Source: JADLAT01 sp964348795
GTDB taxonomy: Bacteria; Pseudomonadota; Alphaproteobacteria; Micavibrionales; Micavibrionaceae
Length of the DNA: 64,000 nt
Assembly: GCA_964348795.1 (NCBI GenBank)
Contig: CAYGDY010000011.1
Coordinates: 16,079 to 80,078, forward strand
Direction: 5' to 3'
This document shows positions 1 to 8,618 of this stretch, one piece after another. Each line of letters begins with the position of its first letter. Position 1 is the stretch's first letter. The notes beneath the pieces are model-generated. The model ran no database searches, was not told where the DNA came from, and saw only the letters and a list, made by a program, of their open reading frames with translations. A program made the translations under genes and the position numbers.

Positions 1-1506
1 TCCATCCTTGTCGTCGATGCGTCCCAAGGGGTGGAGGCCCAGACTCTGGCCAACGTGTATCAGGCCCTCGAAAACAATCACGAAATTATTCCGGCCATCA
101 ATAAAATCGACCTGCCAGCCGCCGACCCCGACAATGCAAAAAAACAGGTCGAGGATGTGATCGGGCTCGATGCCTCGGACGCGATTTTATGCTCCGGCAA
201 ATCGGGCCTTGGCATTCATGATCTGCTGGAGGCCATTGTCAAACGCCTGCCCTGCCCGCTGGAGGGTGATATCACCAAGCCCACCAAAGCCCTGTTGGTT
301 GATTCATGGTACGATATTTACCTCGGTGTGGTGGTTCTGGTGCGCGTCATTGACGGCACGCTCCGCAAGGGGCAGAAAATCAAATTCATGGCCAACGGCG
401 CCACGCGGGAGATCGACCGCGTGGGGATGTTTACGCCCAAACATGTTTTGCTCGATGAGCTCGGACCAGGCGAAATGGGCTTTATCACCGCCGCCATCAA
501 GGATATCTCCGAAACCAAAGTGGGCGACACCATCACCGATGACCGAAAACCCTGTGATGCACCGCTCAAGGGCTTTAAACCTTCTATTCCTATGGTGTTT
601 TGTTCCTTTTATCCTGCGGACGCCAGCGATTTTGAAAAATTACGGGATTCTCTGGGCAAAGTCCGCCTGAATGACGCCAGCCTGCATTTTGAAATGGAAA
701 CCTCTCAAGCGCTCGGCCTTGGTTTTCGCTGTGGATTCCTTGGTTTATTGCATATGGAGATCATTCAAGAGCGGCTGGAGCGGGAATTTGATCTGGATCT
801 TATCCCCACCGCCCCGTCCGTGGTGTACCGCATCAACATGACAGACGGAACCGTGAAAGAACTCTACAACCCTGTGGATATGCCCGATGTCGTGCGCATA
901 AAATCCATAGAGGAACCATGGATCAAGGCCACGATCCTCGTGCCCGACGAATATCTGGGAAGCCTTTTGCAACTGTGTCAGGAACGGCGCGGCGTACAGA
1001 TCGAACTGACCTATGCGGGGAGCAGGGCGATGCTCGTCTATCGCCTGCCGCTCAACGAAGTGGTGTTTGATTTCTATGACCGCCTCAAATCCCTTTCCAA
1101 GGGCTATGCCAGCTTTGATTACGAGCTGGACGGCTATGCGGAAAATGATCTTGTGAAGCTTGATGTCCGCGTGAATGACGAGCCCGTGGACGCGCTGGCC
1201 ATGATTGTCCACCGCGATAACGCCCCATATCGCGGACGGCATATGTGCGAGCGACTGAAGGAGCTGATCCCGCGACAGATGTTCAAAATCGCCATTCAGG
1301 CCGCGATTGGCGGAAAAATCATCGCCCGCGAAGATGTCTCCGCACTCCGCAAGGACGTGACGGCGAAATGTTACGGCGGGGACGTTTCCAGAAAGAAAAA
1401 ACTGCTGGAAAAGCAGAAAAAAGGCAAAGCCAAAATGCGGCAGTACGGCTCGGTCGAAATCCCGCAAAGCGCCTTCATCGCCGCGCTGAAGATGGGGGAT
1501 GATTGA
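1..1506 (+). CDS. lepA: Elongation factor 4 (LepA), 5' end outside window
   Basis: Translational GTPase that acts on the ribosome at the membrane/cytosol interface and affects back-translocation and initiation fidelity (family knowledge). The frame is open from base 1, so the start, Walker A and switch I lie upstream. Visible are the G3 region (VDASQGVEAQT at the very start), the G4 motif NKIDLP, domains II and III, the EF-G domain V-like part, and the LepA-specific C-terminal domain with a lysine-rich SRKKKLLEKQKKGKAKMRQ stretch. It ends in GD-D at 1506, the usual end for the family. About 501 of roughly 600 residues are present. Sequence and length leave little doubt. Confidence 0.97.
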   Translation, partial: SILVVDASQGVEAQTLANVYQALENNHEIIPAINKIDLPAADPDNAKKQVEDVIGLDASDAILCSGKSGLGIHDLLEAIVKRLPCPLEGDITKPTKALLVDSWYDIYLGVVVLVRVIDGTLRKGQKIKFMANGATREIDRVGMFTPKHVLLDELGPGEMGFITAAIKDISETKVGDTITDDRKPCDAPLKGFKPSIPMVFCSFYPADASDFEKLRDSLGKVRLNDASLHFEMETSQALGLGFRCGFLGLLHMEIIQERLEREFDLDLIPTAPSVVYRINMTDGTVKELYNPVDMPDVVRIKSIEEPWIKATILVPDEYLGSLLQLCQERRGVQIELTYAGSRAMLVYRLPLNEVVFDFYDRLKSLSKGYASFDYELDGYAENDLVKLDVRVNDEPVDALAMIVHRDNAPYRGRHMCERLKELIPRQMFKIAIQAAIGGKIIAREDVSALRKDVTAKCYGGDVSRKKKLLEKQKKGKAKMRQYGSVEIPQSAFIAALKMGDD

Positions 1507-1509
1507 GGC

Positions 1510-2001
1510 GTGTTTTCTCTCACTTTAAAGACAGAACTTGACCCTATTTCACTTTACGCGGCAGTTGTAGCTACATCCGCCTTGCTTTGGAATATTGTAG
1601 TGTTTCTAAAAAGTGGTCCAAAAATTCAAATGATTACCTCACCAAATATGGTTTTCAGTAATGATGTCACTCAAAGACTCTTTGTTGTTGTAAATGTAAA
1701 AAATAATGGATCAAAACCAACTACCCTAGAAGGGTTGTATATGTTTTATTGGCCAAACTTTCGGTAAAGGTTTTTTGGAAAAAAACTGAAACAACTAGTT
1801 GTTGTGTCAACCACAATGCCGTCCAATCCAGTGGGCGAATTACCTCAGTTACTTGAGGTAGGAAAGAAATGGACTGGTTTTATCTTACAAACTCCAGAAC
1901 TTGAAACGATGTCCAAACAATACCTCTACGTACAACTATTTCATTCATTTTCAAGCAACCCCGTTTATCGTCGCTTAAAAATTGAAAAAACAAAAGAATA
2001 A
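1510..2001 (+). pseudogene. Hypothetical one-helix membrane protein split by an in-frame stop
   Basis: A GTG at 1510 opens an 85-codon frame with one N-terminal membrane helix (about residues 11-31) followed by a beta-rich segment (RLFVVVNVKNNGSKPTTLEG). It stops at TAA 1765-1767. The same frame continues without interruption from 1768 to the stop at 1999-2001, and an ATG at 1804 could restart it. Read through the TAA, the product is about 163 residues: a single-helix anchor with an immunoglobulin-like outer part. The simplest reading is one gene inactivated by a point nonsense change; two adjacent small ORFs or a sequencing error remain possible. It is more AT-rich than lepA and starts 4 bases after it. 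No function is recognised. Confidence 0.6.
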
Positions 2002-2047
2002 GAAATACGCAAAGGTGATCAAAGGACAGTAGAGCAATACTTCCCCC

Positions 2048-2134
2048 GTCATCCCGACCGACCCGCAGGGGAGTGGAGGGATCTGATCTTGTGGTTTAAT
2101 AGAATAGATCCCTCGACTGCGCTCGGGATGACAG
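2048..2134. repeat. Dispersed palindromic repeat, family R-B
   Basis: Imperfect inverted repeat starting GTCATCCCGA and ending TCGGGATGAC, with inner arms around GGAGGGATCT and AGATCCCTCGACTGCG. It fills the gap between the broken gene and the antitoxin gene. Other R-B copies lie at 38993-39075 and 54241-54322. Confidence 0.85.
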
Positions 2135-2194
2135 GGCGAGAAAACACCATACGCATTATCGGTGCGGGATATTGGAGACAAGGAAAACAACGCT

Positions 2195-2473
2195 ATGAAG
2201 AAAAACAACAAAATGACATTCAAGGGTTTTGACGAAGACGGCTATAGCGATGATCTGGGGGATGGCCCCAGCGAAAACGCTGTGATCGTGGCAGATTTTT
2301 TGCCCCCGCCCGATCAATTGGTGTTTCGGGAGGACACGCAAAAGGTCACCATCGCGCTCGAAACCAAAAGCCTTGATTTTTTCAAGCGCAAGGCCAAGGA
2401 ACTCGGCGTGCCCTATCAACGCATGATCCGCAACCTCATCGAGGAATACGCCGCACGTCATAAGGATGGGTGA
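2195..2473 (+). CDS. CopG-type antitoxin-like protein, no partner toxin seen
   Basis: A 92-residue protein. The N-terminal part is acidic; the C-terminal part (about residues 45-92: KVTIALETKSLDFFKRKAKE, then YQRMIRNLIEEYAARHK) matches the ribbon-helix-helix antitoxins usually listed as CopG antitoxin of type II systems. Such proteins bind their own promoter and normally pair with a BrnT-like RNase toxin, usually encoded just upstream. Here the upstream space holds only repeat R-B, so the antitoxin looks orphaned. ATG 2195 is preferred over GTG 2162 because AAGGA lies about 10 bases before it. The stop overlaps a GTG that could start the next gene. Confidence 0.75.
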   Translation: MKKNNKMTFKGFDEDGYSDDLGDGPSENAVIVADFLPPPDQLVFREDTQKVTIALETKSLDFFKRKAKELGVPYQRMIRNLIEEYAARHKDG

Positions 2474-3138
2474 TTAGATTTTACATACTATGGAAATATA
2501 AAATGCCAGTTAGTACTCCCGATAAAATTGACAAAACCATTGAAGATTTTTGTAAAAAAATTAACAAAAACAAAAACCCTGTCTTTATAAATGTAGCACC
2601 CACGTTTGAAGCTAAAAAAAATGAATGCTTTTATAACGTCAGAAACCATACAGAAAAAAACGGCGGAAATATAATATACGGATGGAGTATCTGGATTTGG
2701 AAAAATGTCTATATCGAAGCCGAGCATCACGCTGTTTGGAAAACGCTAAATGAGGAATTAGTTGACATCACCCCCAAAGAAGACAATGAGAAGAAAATAC
2801 TCTTTCTCCCAGACAGCGAAAGTGTATATGACTACGAAAACAATAAACGCCTTAACAACATTAAAGTTGAACTGGTCGATGATCCTCTATTAAGAAAATT
2901 TTTCTCCCTCTCCGATAAGATTTTTCAATTAATAGAATCAAAATCAGTAGGTAGAGAGATACACCTTGAGCAAGACACAGAAAAAAAACTACGCGAATTA
3001 AATGAGCAATCAGCTAGCGCACTTGTGAATATTTATAAAAAATATTTAGGACCAAACGACAAATGTCTTTGTGGAAGTGGAAAAAAAATTAAAAAGTGTT
3101 GCGGTATCCAGAAGATCAAAAATTTACATCTACGGTAA
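2470..3138 (+). CDS. SEC-C motif protein, AT-rich
   Basis: 222 residues from GTG 2470, or 211 from ATG 2503 (MPVSTPDK...), which also has a GGA upstream. The C-terminus carries a clear SEC-C zinc motif (KCLCGSGKKIKKCCG, about residues 199-213 of the long form), as in the SecA tail and many accessory proteins. The central part holds a conserved-looking block with GWSIW, EAEHHAVW and DITP, seen in a family of uncharacterised SEC-C proteins. GTG 2470 overlaps the antitoxin stop, so translation may be coupled. The gene is rich in AAA/AAT codons unlike lepA, which suggests recent acquisition. Function unknown. Confidence 0.75.
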   Translation: MIRFYILWKYKMPVSTPDKIDKTIEDFCKKINKNKNPVFINVAPTFEAKKNECFYNVRNHTEKNGGNIIYGWSIWIWKNVYIEAEHHAVWKTLNEELVDITPKEDNEKKILFLPDSESVYDYENNKRLNNIKVELVDDPLLRKFFSLSDKIFQLIESKSVGREIHLEQDTEKKLRELNEQSASALVNIYKKYLGPNDKCLCGSGKKIKKCCGIQKIKNLHLR

Positions 3139-3170
3139 AACGGCAAGCCCAATCCCCCCAACATCCGTTT

Positions 3171-3371
3171 TTAACCACGAAGCACACGAAAAACACGAAG
3201 TTCTGATAATCATCGTCATCGCGAGCGAACACAGTGAGCGTGGCGATCCAGAAAATAGCACAATAAAACACTGGATTGCTTCGTCCGCCTAAAGGCCTCC
3301 TCGCAATGACGGGTAATATATAATTTCACCCCTTCGCGTTCTTCCTGCCTTAGCTTCGTGATCTTCGTGTC
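3171..3371. repeat. Compound repeat: R-A nested between inverted R-D arms
   Basis: This stretch fills the gene-less gap 3139-3448. Bases 3171-3200 hold an R-D arm (TTAACCACGAAGCACACGAA). Bases 3214-3312 are an R-A palindrome (CGTCATCGCGAG ... GGCGATCCAG ... CTGGATTGCTTCG ... TCGCAATGACG). Bases 3332-3371 hold the inverted R-D arm (AGCTTCGTGATCTTCGTGTC). The arrangement looks like one repeat inserted in the loop of another. Confidence 0.8.
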
Positions 3372-3448
3372 AAAAAACGCCCCCCTAAAAAAATGAATCT
3401 TTGCCCGCTTTATGCTAAGCTGTCCGCCAGAGCGAACGGATACCAGCC

Positions 3449-3955
3449 ATGACACAGACGACAGAACACCATCCCCATAAAAAAGAACTCTCCCCGCAGG
3501 AGCATGAAACCCTGCGCAAGCTCCGGCATAAAAAGCCCGCACACCACAAGCCCCCCACAACGAGCTCCACGCTGGGGGAGAAAATTTCCGATACCGTGGC
3601 GGGTACGGTGGGGTCCTGGCCTTTTATCGTGATCCAGTCTACCTTGCTGATTTTGTGGATTGTGGCGAATGTGCTAGGCTGGTTCAATGCGTGGGACCCT
3701 TACCCCTTTATTTTGCTGAACCTGATGCTGTCCTTTCAGGCGGCCTATACCGCGCCGATCATCATGATGTCGCAGAACCGCCAGAATGACCTTGACCGTG
3801 CCAAGGCGGAAAAGGACTATGACATTAACCTGAAGGCCGAGCTGGAAATCGAGCTCCTGCACCAGAAAATCGACATGATGCGGGAGCAGGAAATCAAGCG
3901 CCTGACCCTTCTGGTGGAGGAATTGGCGCTGAACGGCCGCAAAACGCCCGACTAA
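3449..3955 (+). CDS. DUF1003 family membrane protein
   Basis: 168 residues. A basic, histidine-rich N-terminus (about 1-45) precedes GEKISDTVAGTVGSWPFIVI, the hallmark opening of DUF1003, then two membrane helices (about 53-71 and 80-100) joined by a short loop with NAWDPYPFILLN. The C-terminal third is a charged coiled coil (NRQNDLDRAKAEKDYDINLK onwards). DUF1003 proteins sit in the inner membrane; their role is not established. A GGATACC sequence precedes the start. It stands alone between repeats and a small gene. Confidence 0.9.
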   Translation: MTQTTEHHPHKKELSPQEHETLRKLRHKKPAHHKPPTTSSTLGEKISDTVAGTVGSWPFIVIQSTLLILWIVANVLGWFNAWDPYPFILLNLMLSFQAAYTAPIIMMSQNRQNDLDRAKAEKDYDINLKAELEIELLHQKIDMMREQEIKRLTLLVEELALNGRKTPD

Positions 3956-4013
3956 CCGGCCCGTTTGCCTTTCCGGCCCTGAAAATGGTACAATGAAGGG
4001 AGAAAGAGAGAAA

Positions 4014-4304
4014 ATGCCCATGCCTGCCACAACCAGCCTGTCCGCCCAGCTCAGGACCATGACCGCCCTGTATGCGGGCAACCGGAACCCGTTGCGGTTT
4101 GGCAATGCCTATACGACATCCTTCAAGGACTATCACAATCACCTGATCGGACAAAACATCCTCTCCAAAGCCGCACAGCTGGTGAATGATCTGGATTCCG
4201 CCAGACATGTGGAAGAGAACTTCCAGAATTTTCTGGCTGAAAAACAAAGCACCCTCAAAACTTCCCTGTCAGCGCGCGGCGGGTTTTTGGATATTTCGAG
4301 GTAA
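4014..4304 (+). CDS. Small hypothetical protein
   Basis: 96 residues from ATG 4014, preceded by GGAGAAAGAGAGAAA, a strong ribosome-binding stretch; ATG 3993 would add seven residues that are themselves this purine stretch. The sequence is soluble, with a predicted helical C-terminal half (LVNDLDSARHVEENFQNFLA). No family recognised. It lies between the DUF1003 gene and amtB and is not GlnK, which often precedes amtB. Confidence 0.55.
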   Translation: MPMPATTSLSAQLRTMTALYAGNRNPLRFGNAYTTSFKDYHNHLIGQNILSKAAQLVNDLDSARHVEENFQNFLAEKQSTLKTSLSARGGFLDISR

Positions 4305-4442
4305 GCGCCCTTCCCTCCCTCTCAATTTGTGAATCCTTTCGCAATTCTCCATTTTGCACTTGAATTTTTTGTAAAAACCGCAAAGATGGAAACACACCAT
4401 TTTCAGAAAAACGCCAACCTTTACAACACAAAGGATGATGCC

Positions 4443-5906
4443 ATGTTGTTTTCCAAACTCTCCGGACTTTTGTTGACTTTTCTTATACTGACGATTCAGC
4501 TGGCCTTGGCACAAAACGCGCCCGAAGCCACAGCAACACCACCGGCACCGCCCGCCCCTGCGTTTGATTCCGGTGATACGGCGTGGATGCTGGTGTCCTC
4601 TCTGCTGGTGCTGATGATGACCATTCCGGGCCTCGCGCTCTTTTACGGCGGCCTTGTCAAAAAAGACAACGTCCTTGCGACATTGATGCAATCCCTCGCA
4701 GTCTGCGCAATCGTCAGCATCGTGTGGCCCATCATCGGCTATACACTGGCTTTTGCAGATGGCACGGGCTTTGCGGGCGGACTGGATAAATTCATGTTGC
4801 GCGGCGTCATGCCCACATCCGCCAGCGGCACCATCCCCGAAAGCGTTTTCATCGTCTTTCAAATGACCTTTGCCATTATCACCACTGCGCTGTTGATCGG
4901 GGCCGTAGCGGACCGGATCAAATTCACGGCGCTTTTGCTCTTTACCCCGCTCTGGGTCATCTGCGTGTATGCACCGATTACCCACTGGGTCTGGGGATCC
5001 GGCGGGTTTCTGGGCGGTGTGGGCCTCGAAGGCTACACCGGTTTTCTCGGAAAAGGGTCCGCGCTGGATTTTGCAGGCGGCACCGTGGTGCATATCAATT
5101 CCGGTGTGGCGGGGCTGGTCTCTGCGCTGATTTTAGGGCGCAGTATCAAGGCGCACAAAGATCATTCCACCTCCAACAACCTCACCTTGAGCGTGATCGG
5201 GACGGGCTTTTTATGGGTAGGCTGGTTTGGCTTCAATGCGGGTTCGGCCCTGACGGCGGGCGGACTGGCGGGCCATGCCATGCTGGTCACCAACACCGCC
5301 GCCGGTATGGCGGCCAGTATCTGGATGCTGATCGAACTCCTGCACAAAGGCAAGGCCAGCGTGCAAGGAGCCACATCGGGCGTTGTAGCGGGGCTCGTCG
5401 CCATTACACCGGCGGCGGGTTTCGTGGATTTCAGTGGCTCCCTCATCATCGGGATGGTCGCAGGAATGTTCTGCTACATCACTGTCACCTACCTCAAGAC
5501 TCTCATCCGGCTGGATGATGCGCTGGACGTGTTTGGCATTCACGGGATCGGCGGCATTGTCGGCGCCTTGCTGACAGGCGTTCTGGCCAATCCGGCGATT
5601 AACGGCGCGGCCGGCACATTGTATGGCGGCGAAAACCAGCTCATTGCCCAAGCACTCTCTATTGCAGTCGTTGCGGGATATTCTGCTGTGGCAACCGCTG
5701 TGTTGTTGCTGTTTATAAAATTGTTGCTAGGCGGCCTACGGGTCAATCCGCGTGTCGAATATCACGGACTGGACGTGGCCTTGCACGGGGAAACTATCAA
5801 TGAATTTAACGCTGGCCTCATCAAGAAAAATGTCTTGCCCTTGTCCCCGCGCGAGAAAATCAGCAAAATGATCGCCACACGACAGAAAAATGTCGCACGC
5901 GATTAA
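4443..5906 (+). CDS. amtB: Ammonium transporter
   Basis: Trimeric inner-membrane ammonium/ammonia channel. From ATG 4443 the product has 487 residues: a cleavable signal peptide (about 1-20, ending LALAQ), a Pro/Ala linker, then eleven hydrophobic helices. The twin pore histidines are visible in GGTVVHINSG and FGIHGIGG. The upstream in-frame ATG at 4329 is rejected because 4443 has AAGGA in front and yields a proper signal peptide. The C-terminal cytosolic tail (NPRVEYHGLDVALHGE) carries the conserved region that contacts PII. No glnK lies next to it, so PII control must come from a gene elsewhere. Its 3' end overlaps or abuts the hydrolase gene. Confidence 0.95.
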   Translation: MLFSKLSGLLLTFLILTIQLALAQNAPEATATPPAPPAPAFDSGDTAWMLVSSLLVLMMTIPGLALFYGGLVKKDNVLATLMQSLAVCAIVSIVWPIIGYTLAFADGTGFAGGLDKFMLRGVMPTSASGTIPESVFIVFQMTFAIITTALLIGAVADRIKFTALLLFTPLWVICVYAPITHWVWGSGGFLGGVGLEGYTGFLGKGSALDFAGGTVVHINSGVAGLVSALILGRSIKAHKDHSTSNNLTLSVIGTGFLWVGWFGFNAGSALTAGGLAGHAMLVTNTAAGMAASIWMLIELLHKGKASVQGATSGVVAGLVAITPAAGFVDFSGSLIIGMVAGMFCYITVTYLKTLIRLDDALDVFGIHGIGGIVGALLTGVLANPAINGAAGTLYGGENQLIAQALSIAVVAGYSAVATAVLLLFIKLLLGGLRVNPRVEYHGLDVALHGETINEFNAGLIKKNVLPLSPREKISKMIATRQKNVARD

Positions 5907-5919
5907 CAGGCAAACAGGC

Positions 5920-6693
5920 ATGGCATCCGAGCTTTCTTTAGATCCCGCTCTTTATTTTATCACTTGCGGGACGGGTTCTATACCCTTTGTCTGGGGACAT
6001 GGCTGGGGACAAAGCCATCATGCTTTTGCGCCTTTGGCAAATGCCTTGAATCAGGACGGCCAGCATACCATCGTTGATTTTCCAGGTTTTGGGCAGACAC
6101 CGCCCCCGCCCGATTCATGGGGAAGCGCTGAATATGCCGACCATATTGCATGCTTTATAAAAAGCCGAACAAATCAACCCGTACTTTGGATCGGCCATTC
6201 TTTCGGATGCAGAGTGGGCATTCAACTGGCCGCCCGTTATCCCGATCTGGTGAAGGGGCTGTGCCTGATCGCGGCGGCAGGCCTCCCACCCAAGCGCCCT
6301 TTCCTCAAAAAAACATATATCAAATCCCGAATCCGGCTCTATAAATTTTTGAAAAAACTGATCCCCTTCGGCCTGCCGGAAAGTTGGCTGATAAAAAGAT
6401 TCGCCAGCCCTGACTATCAAAATGCCGGCCCTTTGCGAAAAATTCTGACCCGCGTGGTAAACGAAGACCTCTCCGCGCAGGCCCGCACCATCACCTGCCC
6501 TGTGCTCTTGCTCTACGGGTCCGAAGACACCGAAACCCCGCCCGAGATCGGAGAACGCCTGCACGCCCTGATCCCACAATCGGAACGGATTGTCCTCAAG
6601 GGATTCGATCATTACAGTATCTTGCGCGAAGCCCAACATCAGGTGCTCCACAGGATCAAAGAGTTTATAAGTAAGAAGGATACGGTCTCTTGA
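5920..6693 (+). CDS. Alpha/beta hydrolase
   Basis: 257 residues from ATG 5920; ATG 5890 would overlap amtB by 17 bases. The fold signature is complete: HGWGQSHHAF for the oxyanion loop (residues about 25-34), the nucleophile elbow GHSFGC (Ser near residue 94), a late-strand acid in LLYGSEDTETPP, and the catalytic His in GFDHYSIL near the end. A lid-like helical insertion rich in lysine and phenylalanine lies about 125-170. The substrate cannot be told from sequence. The next gene, separated only by repeats, encodes a membrane MurF-like ligase, and the pairing suggests a role in cell-wall precursor chemistry; this is inference. Confidence 0.85.
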   Translation: MASELSLDPALYFITCGTGSIPFVWGHGWGQSHHAFAPLANALNQDGQHTIVDFPGFGQTPPPPDSWGSAEYADHIACFIKSRTNQPVLWIGHSFGCRVGIQLAARYPDLVKGLCLIAAAGLPPKRPFLKKTYIKSRIRLYKFLKKLIPFGLPESWLIKRFASPDYQNAGPLRKILTRVVNEDLSAQARTITCPVLLLYGSEDTETPPEIGERLHALIPQSERIVLKGFDHYSILREAQHQVLHRIKEFISKKDTVS

Positions 6694-6719
6694 ACATTCT
6701 GTGTCCTGTCACCCCCTCT

Positions 6720-6925
6720 CCCGTCACTCCCGCGCAGGCGGGAGTCCATGAAACCTCACCAGCAAGCTTTTCTTGTCATTGCGAGGCAAGGCCGAAGCAA
6801 TCCAGTTTTTTTAACTTTCTGGATCGCCACGGCCTCTTGACGAGGCCTCGCGATGACGAATATAAAAATGTCATCCTGACCCCTCCTGTCATCTCTGCGA
6901 AAGCAGGGATCCACAAAACTTCCGC
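6720..6925. repeat. Cluster of R-E, R-A and R-E repeats
   Basis: The 247-base gap between the hydrolase and the Mur ligase is almost all repeat: R-E (GTCACTCCCGCGCAGGCGGG) near 6722, R-A at 6775-6858 (GTCATTGCGAGG ... AAGCAATCCAG ... CTGGATCGCCACG ... TCGCGATGACG), and another R-E near 6890-6915 (CTGCGAAAGCAGGGATCC). A frame across it from 6690 is an artefact of the repeats. Confidence 0.85.
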
Positions 6926-6940
6926 CATGCGAGACCTTGA

Positions 6941-8524
6941 ATGTTTATAAACGCCCTTCTCCTGCTCCTCCCCTTTATCCTCTTCGCCGGAAAACGGCTT
7001 TTGACGTACCTGCATATCTATCAGCAGGAAGAGTACGACAGCCCCCGATTCGCCCGCTGGCTCTGGGCCAAAAAGGCGTTTGATAAGCGCCTGAGCCTTC
7101 ATCTTGTCCTTGCGGCACTGACCGTCAAAATTCTTCCGCTCTGGCTCGTCCTGTGCGCAACAGGTTTGGGGTTTCTGGTTGTGGCCCTTCGGGAAAAAGA
7201 CCCGCGCAAGGCCTCCAAGAAAAAACTGGTGATGACAGCGCGCGCCAAACGCATCTTTTTTATCGCATGGGGTCTCTCAACCCTGAGCGCACTCTGGGTA
7301 TTTTTCACTCCCACCCTGCTCTTGGTCTATCTGGTCAACATCCACCTCATACCCGTCTGGCTGATGGTTGCCAATGCCCTGCTTGCACCCCACGAGGCCC
7401 GCACCCAGAAAAAATTCTGGCAAGAGGCGCACGACAAAGTACGAGACATCAAACCCGTCATCATGGGCATCACAGGATCCTTCGGCAAAACATCCGTCAA
7501 ACATATTTTAGGGCATATATTGAATATGCAGGCCCCGACCCTTATCACCCCGGGCAGTGTCAACACCCCCATGGGCATTACCCGCATCATCCGTGAACGC
7601 CTCGAATCCCGCCACCGGTACTTCGTAGTGGAAATGGGCGCATACGGGAAAGGTTCTATTGCGCGGCTCTGCGCGTTAACCCCGCCTCGGATCGGGATCA
7701 TAACCGCGATCGGACAGGCCCATTACGAGCGTTTTAAAACGCTGGACACCGTGGCCGAGGCTAAATACGAACTGGCCGAAGATGTGTTCTCCCGCGCAGG
7801 AAAAATGATCGTCCATGACACCACCACGGGCTTTCCCGCCGCGCAAAGCCTTATCACCCAACACCCCGAAGCCTTCGTGCTGTGCGGCGAAAATGCGGGC
7901 GATGCGCTCACCATCGTGTCCGTCACCCAAAACGCCAAGGGACTCGACATTGCGCTGGACTGGCACGGCGCGCCCTATACCCTGACCGCGCCGCTTTATG
8001 GCACGCATCACGGCGGGAATATCGCACTGGCTTTTGCGACTGCGATGACGCTGGGCCTGCCTGCGGCGGATATCCAGACGGCGCTGTTGTCCCTGCCCCA
8101 GATCCAGCACCGTCTGGAGGTCAAGCCGCAGGCCGATGGCACAACCCTCATCGACGATGCGTATAATTCCAACCCCGTGGGGTTTGCGTCTGCGCTGGAG
8201 CTTTTGCCCGTACTGGCGGGTGAACGGGGCCGTAAAATTCTGGTGACCCCTGGCATGGTGGAGCTGGGAGAAGCACATGACACCGCGCATGAAGCCATGG
8301 GCCGCAAGGCGGGGGCCATATGCGACATCGTGCTCCTTGTGGCCTCTGACCGCATCCCGAGCTTTATCAAGGGCTTTAAGGAAACAGGCGGAGACAAGCC
8401 CCTTCACACCTTCCCGAATTTTTCCACCGCGCAAGAATGGCTCCTCACCCATAAACAGGCGGGCGATGTCATCTTGCTGGAAAACGATCTGCCGGATGTG
8501 TATGAGGCCATGCTCAGAATATAA
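6941..8524 (+). CDS. Membrane-anchored MurF-like Mur ligase
   Basis: 527 residues. The first 150 residues hold several membrane segments (about 2-16, 52-80, 104-148), absent from ordinary soluble MurF. Then comes a Mur ligase core: ATP loop GITGSFGKTSVK (about 175-186), NTPMGITR, VEMGAYGKGSI, and the C-terminal ligase domain with IDDAYNSNPVGF. Mur ligases join an amino acid or dipeptide to UDP-MurNAc peptides using ATP. The closest match in motif layout is MurF, which adds D-Ala-D-Ala. An extra, membrane-bound copy may act on a lipid-linked or otherwise modified precursor; that is inference. No clear Shine-Dalgarno precedes ATG 6941. Confidence 0.85.
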   Translation: MFINALLLLLPFILFAGKRLLTYLHIYQQEEYDSPRFARWLWAKKAFDKRLSLHLVLAALTVKILPLWLVLCATGLGFLVVALREKDPRKASKKKLVMTARAKRIFFIAWGLSTLSALWVFFTPTLLLVYLVNIHLIPVWLMVANALLAPHEARTQKKFWQEAHDKVRDIKPVIMGITGSFGKTSVKHILGHILNMQAPTLITPGSVNTPMGITRIIRERLESRHRYFVVEMGAYGKGSIARLCALTPPRIGIITAIGQAHYERFKTLDTVAEAKYELAEDVFSRAGKMIVHDTTTGFPAAQSLITQHPEAFVLCGENAGDALTIVSVTQNAKGLDIALDWHGAPYTLTAPLYGTHHGGNIALAFATAMTLGLPAADIQTALLSLPQIQHRLEVKPQADGTTLIDDAYNSNPVGFASALELLPVLAGERGRKILVTPGMVELGEAHDTAHEAMGRKAGAICDIVLLVASDRIPSFIKGFKETGGDKPLHTFPNFSTAQEWLLTHKQAGDVILLENDLPDVYEAMLRI

Positions 8525-8530
8525 GGGACA

Positions 8531-8616
8531 CGTCATTGCGAGGAAGCCTTAAGGGCTGACGAAGCAATCCAGTTTTTCTGGATCGCCACGGCCCCTTACG
8601 TGGCCTCGCGATGACG
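8531..8616. repeat. Dispersed palindromic repeat, family R-A
   Basis: CGTCATTGCGAGGAAGCC ... GAAGCAATCCAG / CTGGATCGCCACGGCC ... CTCGCGATGACGG. It sits between the converging Mur ligase and murB genes, where it could also serve as a transcription stop. Confidence 0.9.
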
Positions 8617-8618
8617 GT

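Noticed and set aside
3171..3371. CRISPR-like repetition
   Set aside because: Repeats are inverted, few and unevenly spaced; no spacers or cas genes.
3216..3560. 114-codon minus frame before the DUF1003 gene
   Set aside because: Its C-terminal part is R-A sequence and the rest is antisense to a recognised gene.
6690..6950. 86-codon frame after the hydrolase
   Set aside because: It translates R-E and R-A repeats (CHCEARPKQSS, LDRHG), a known false-gene pattern.
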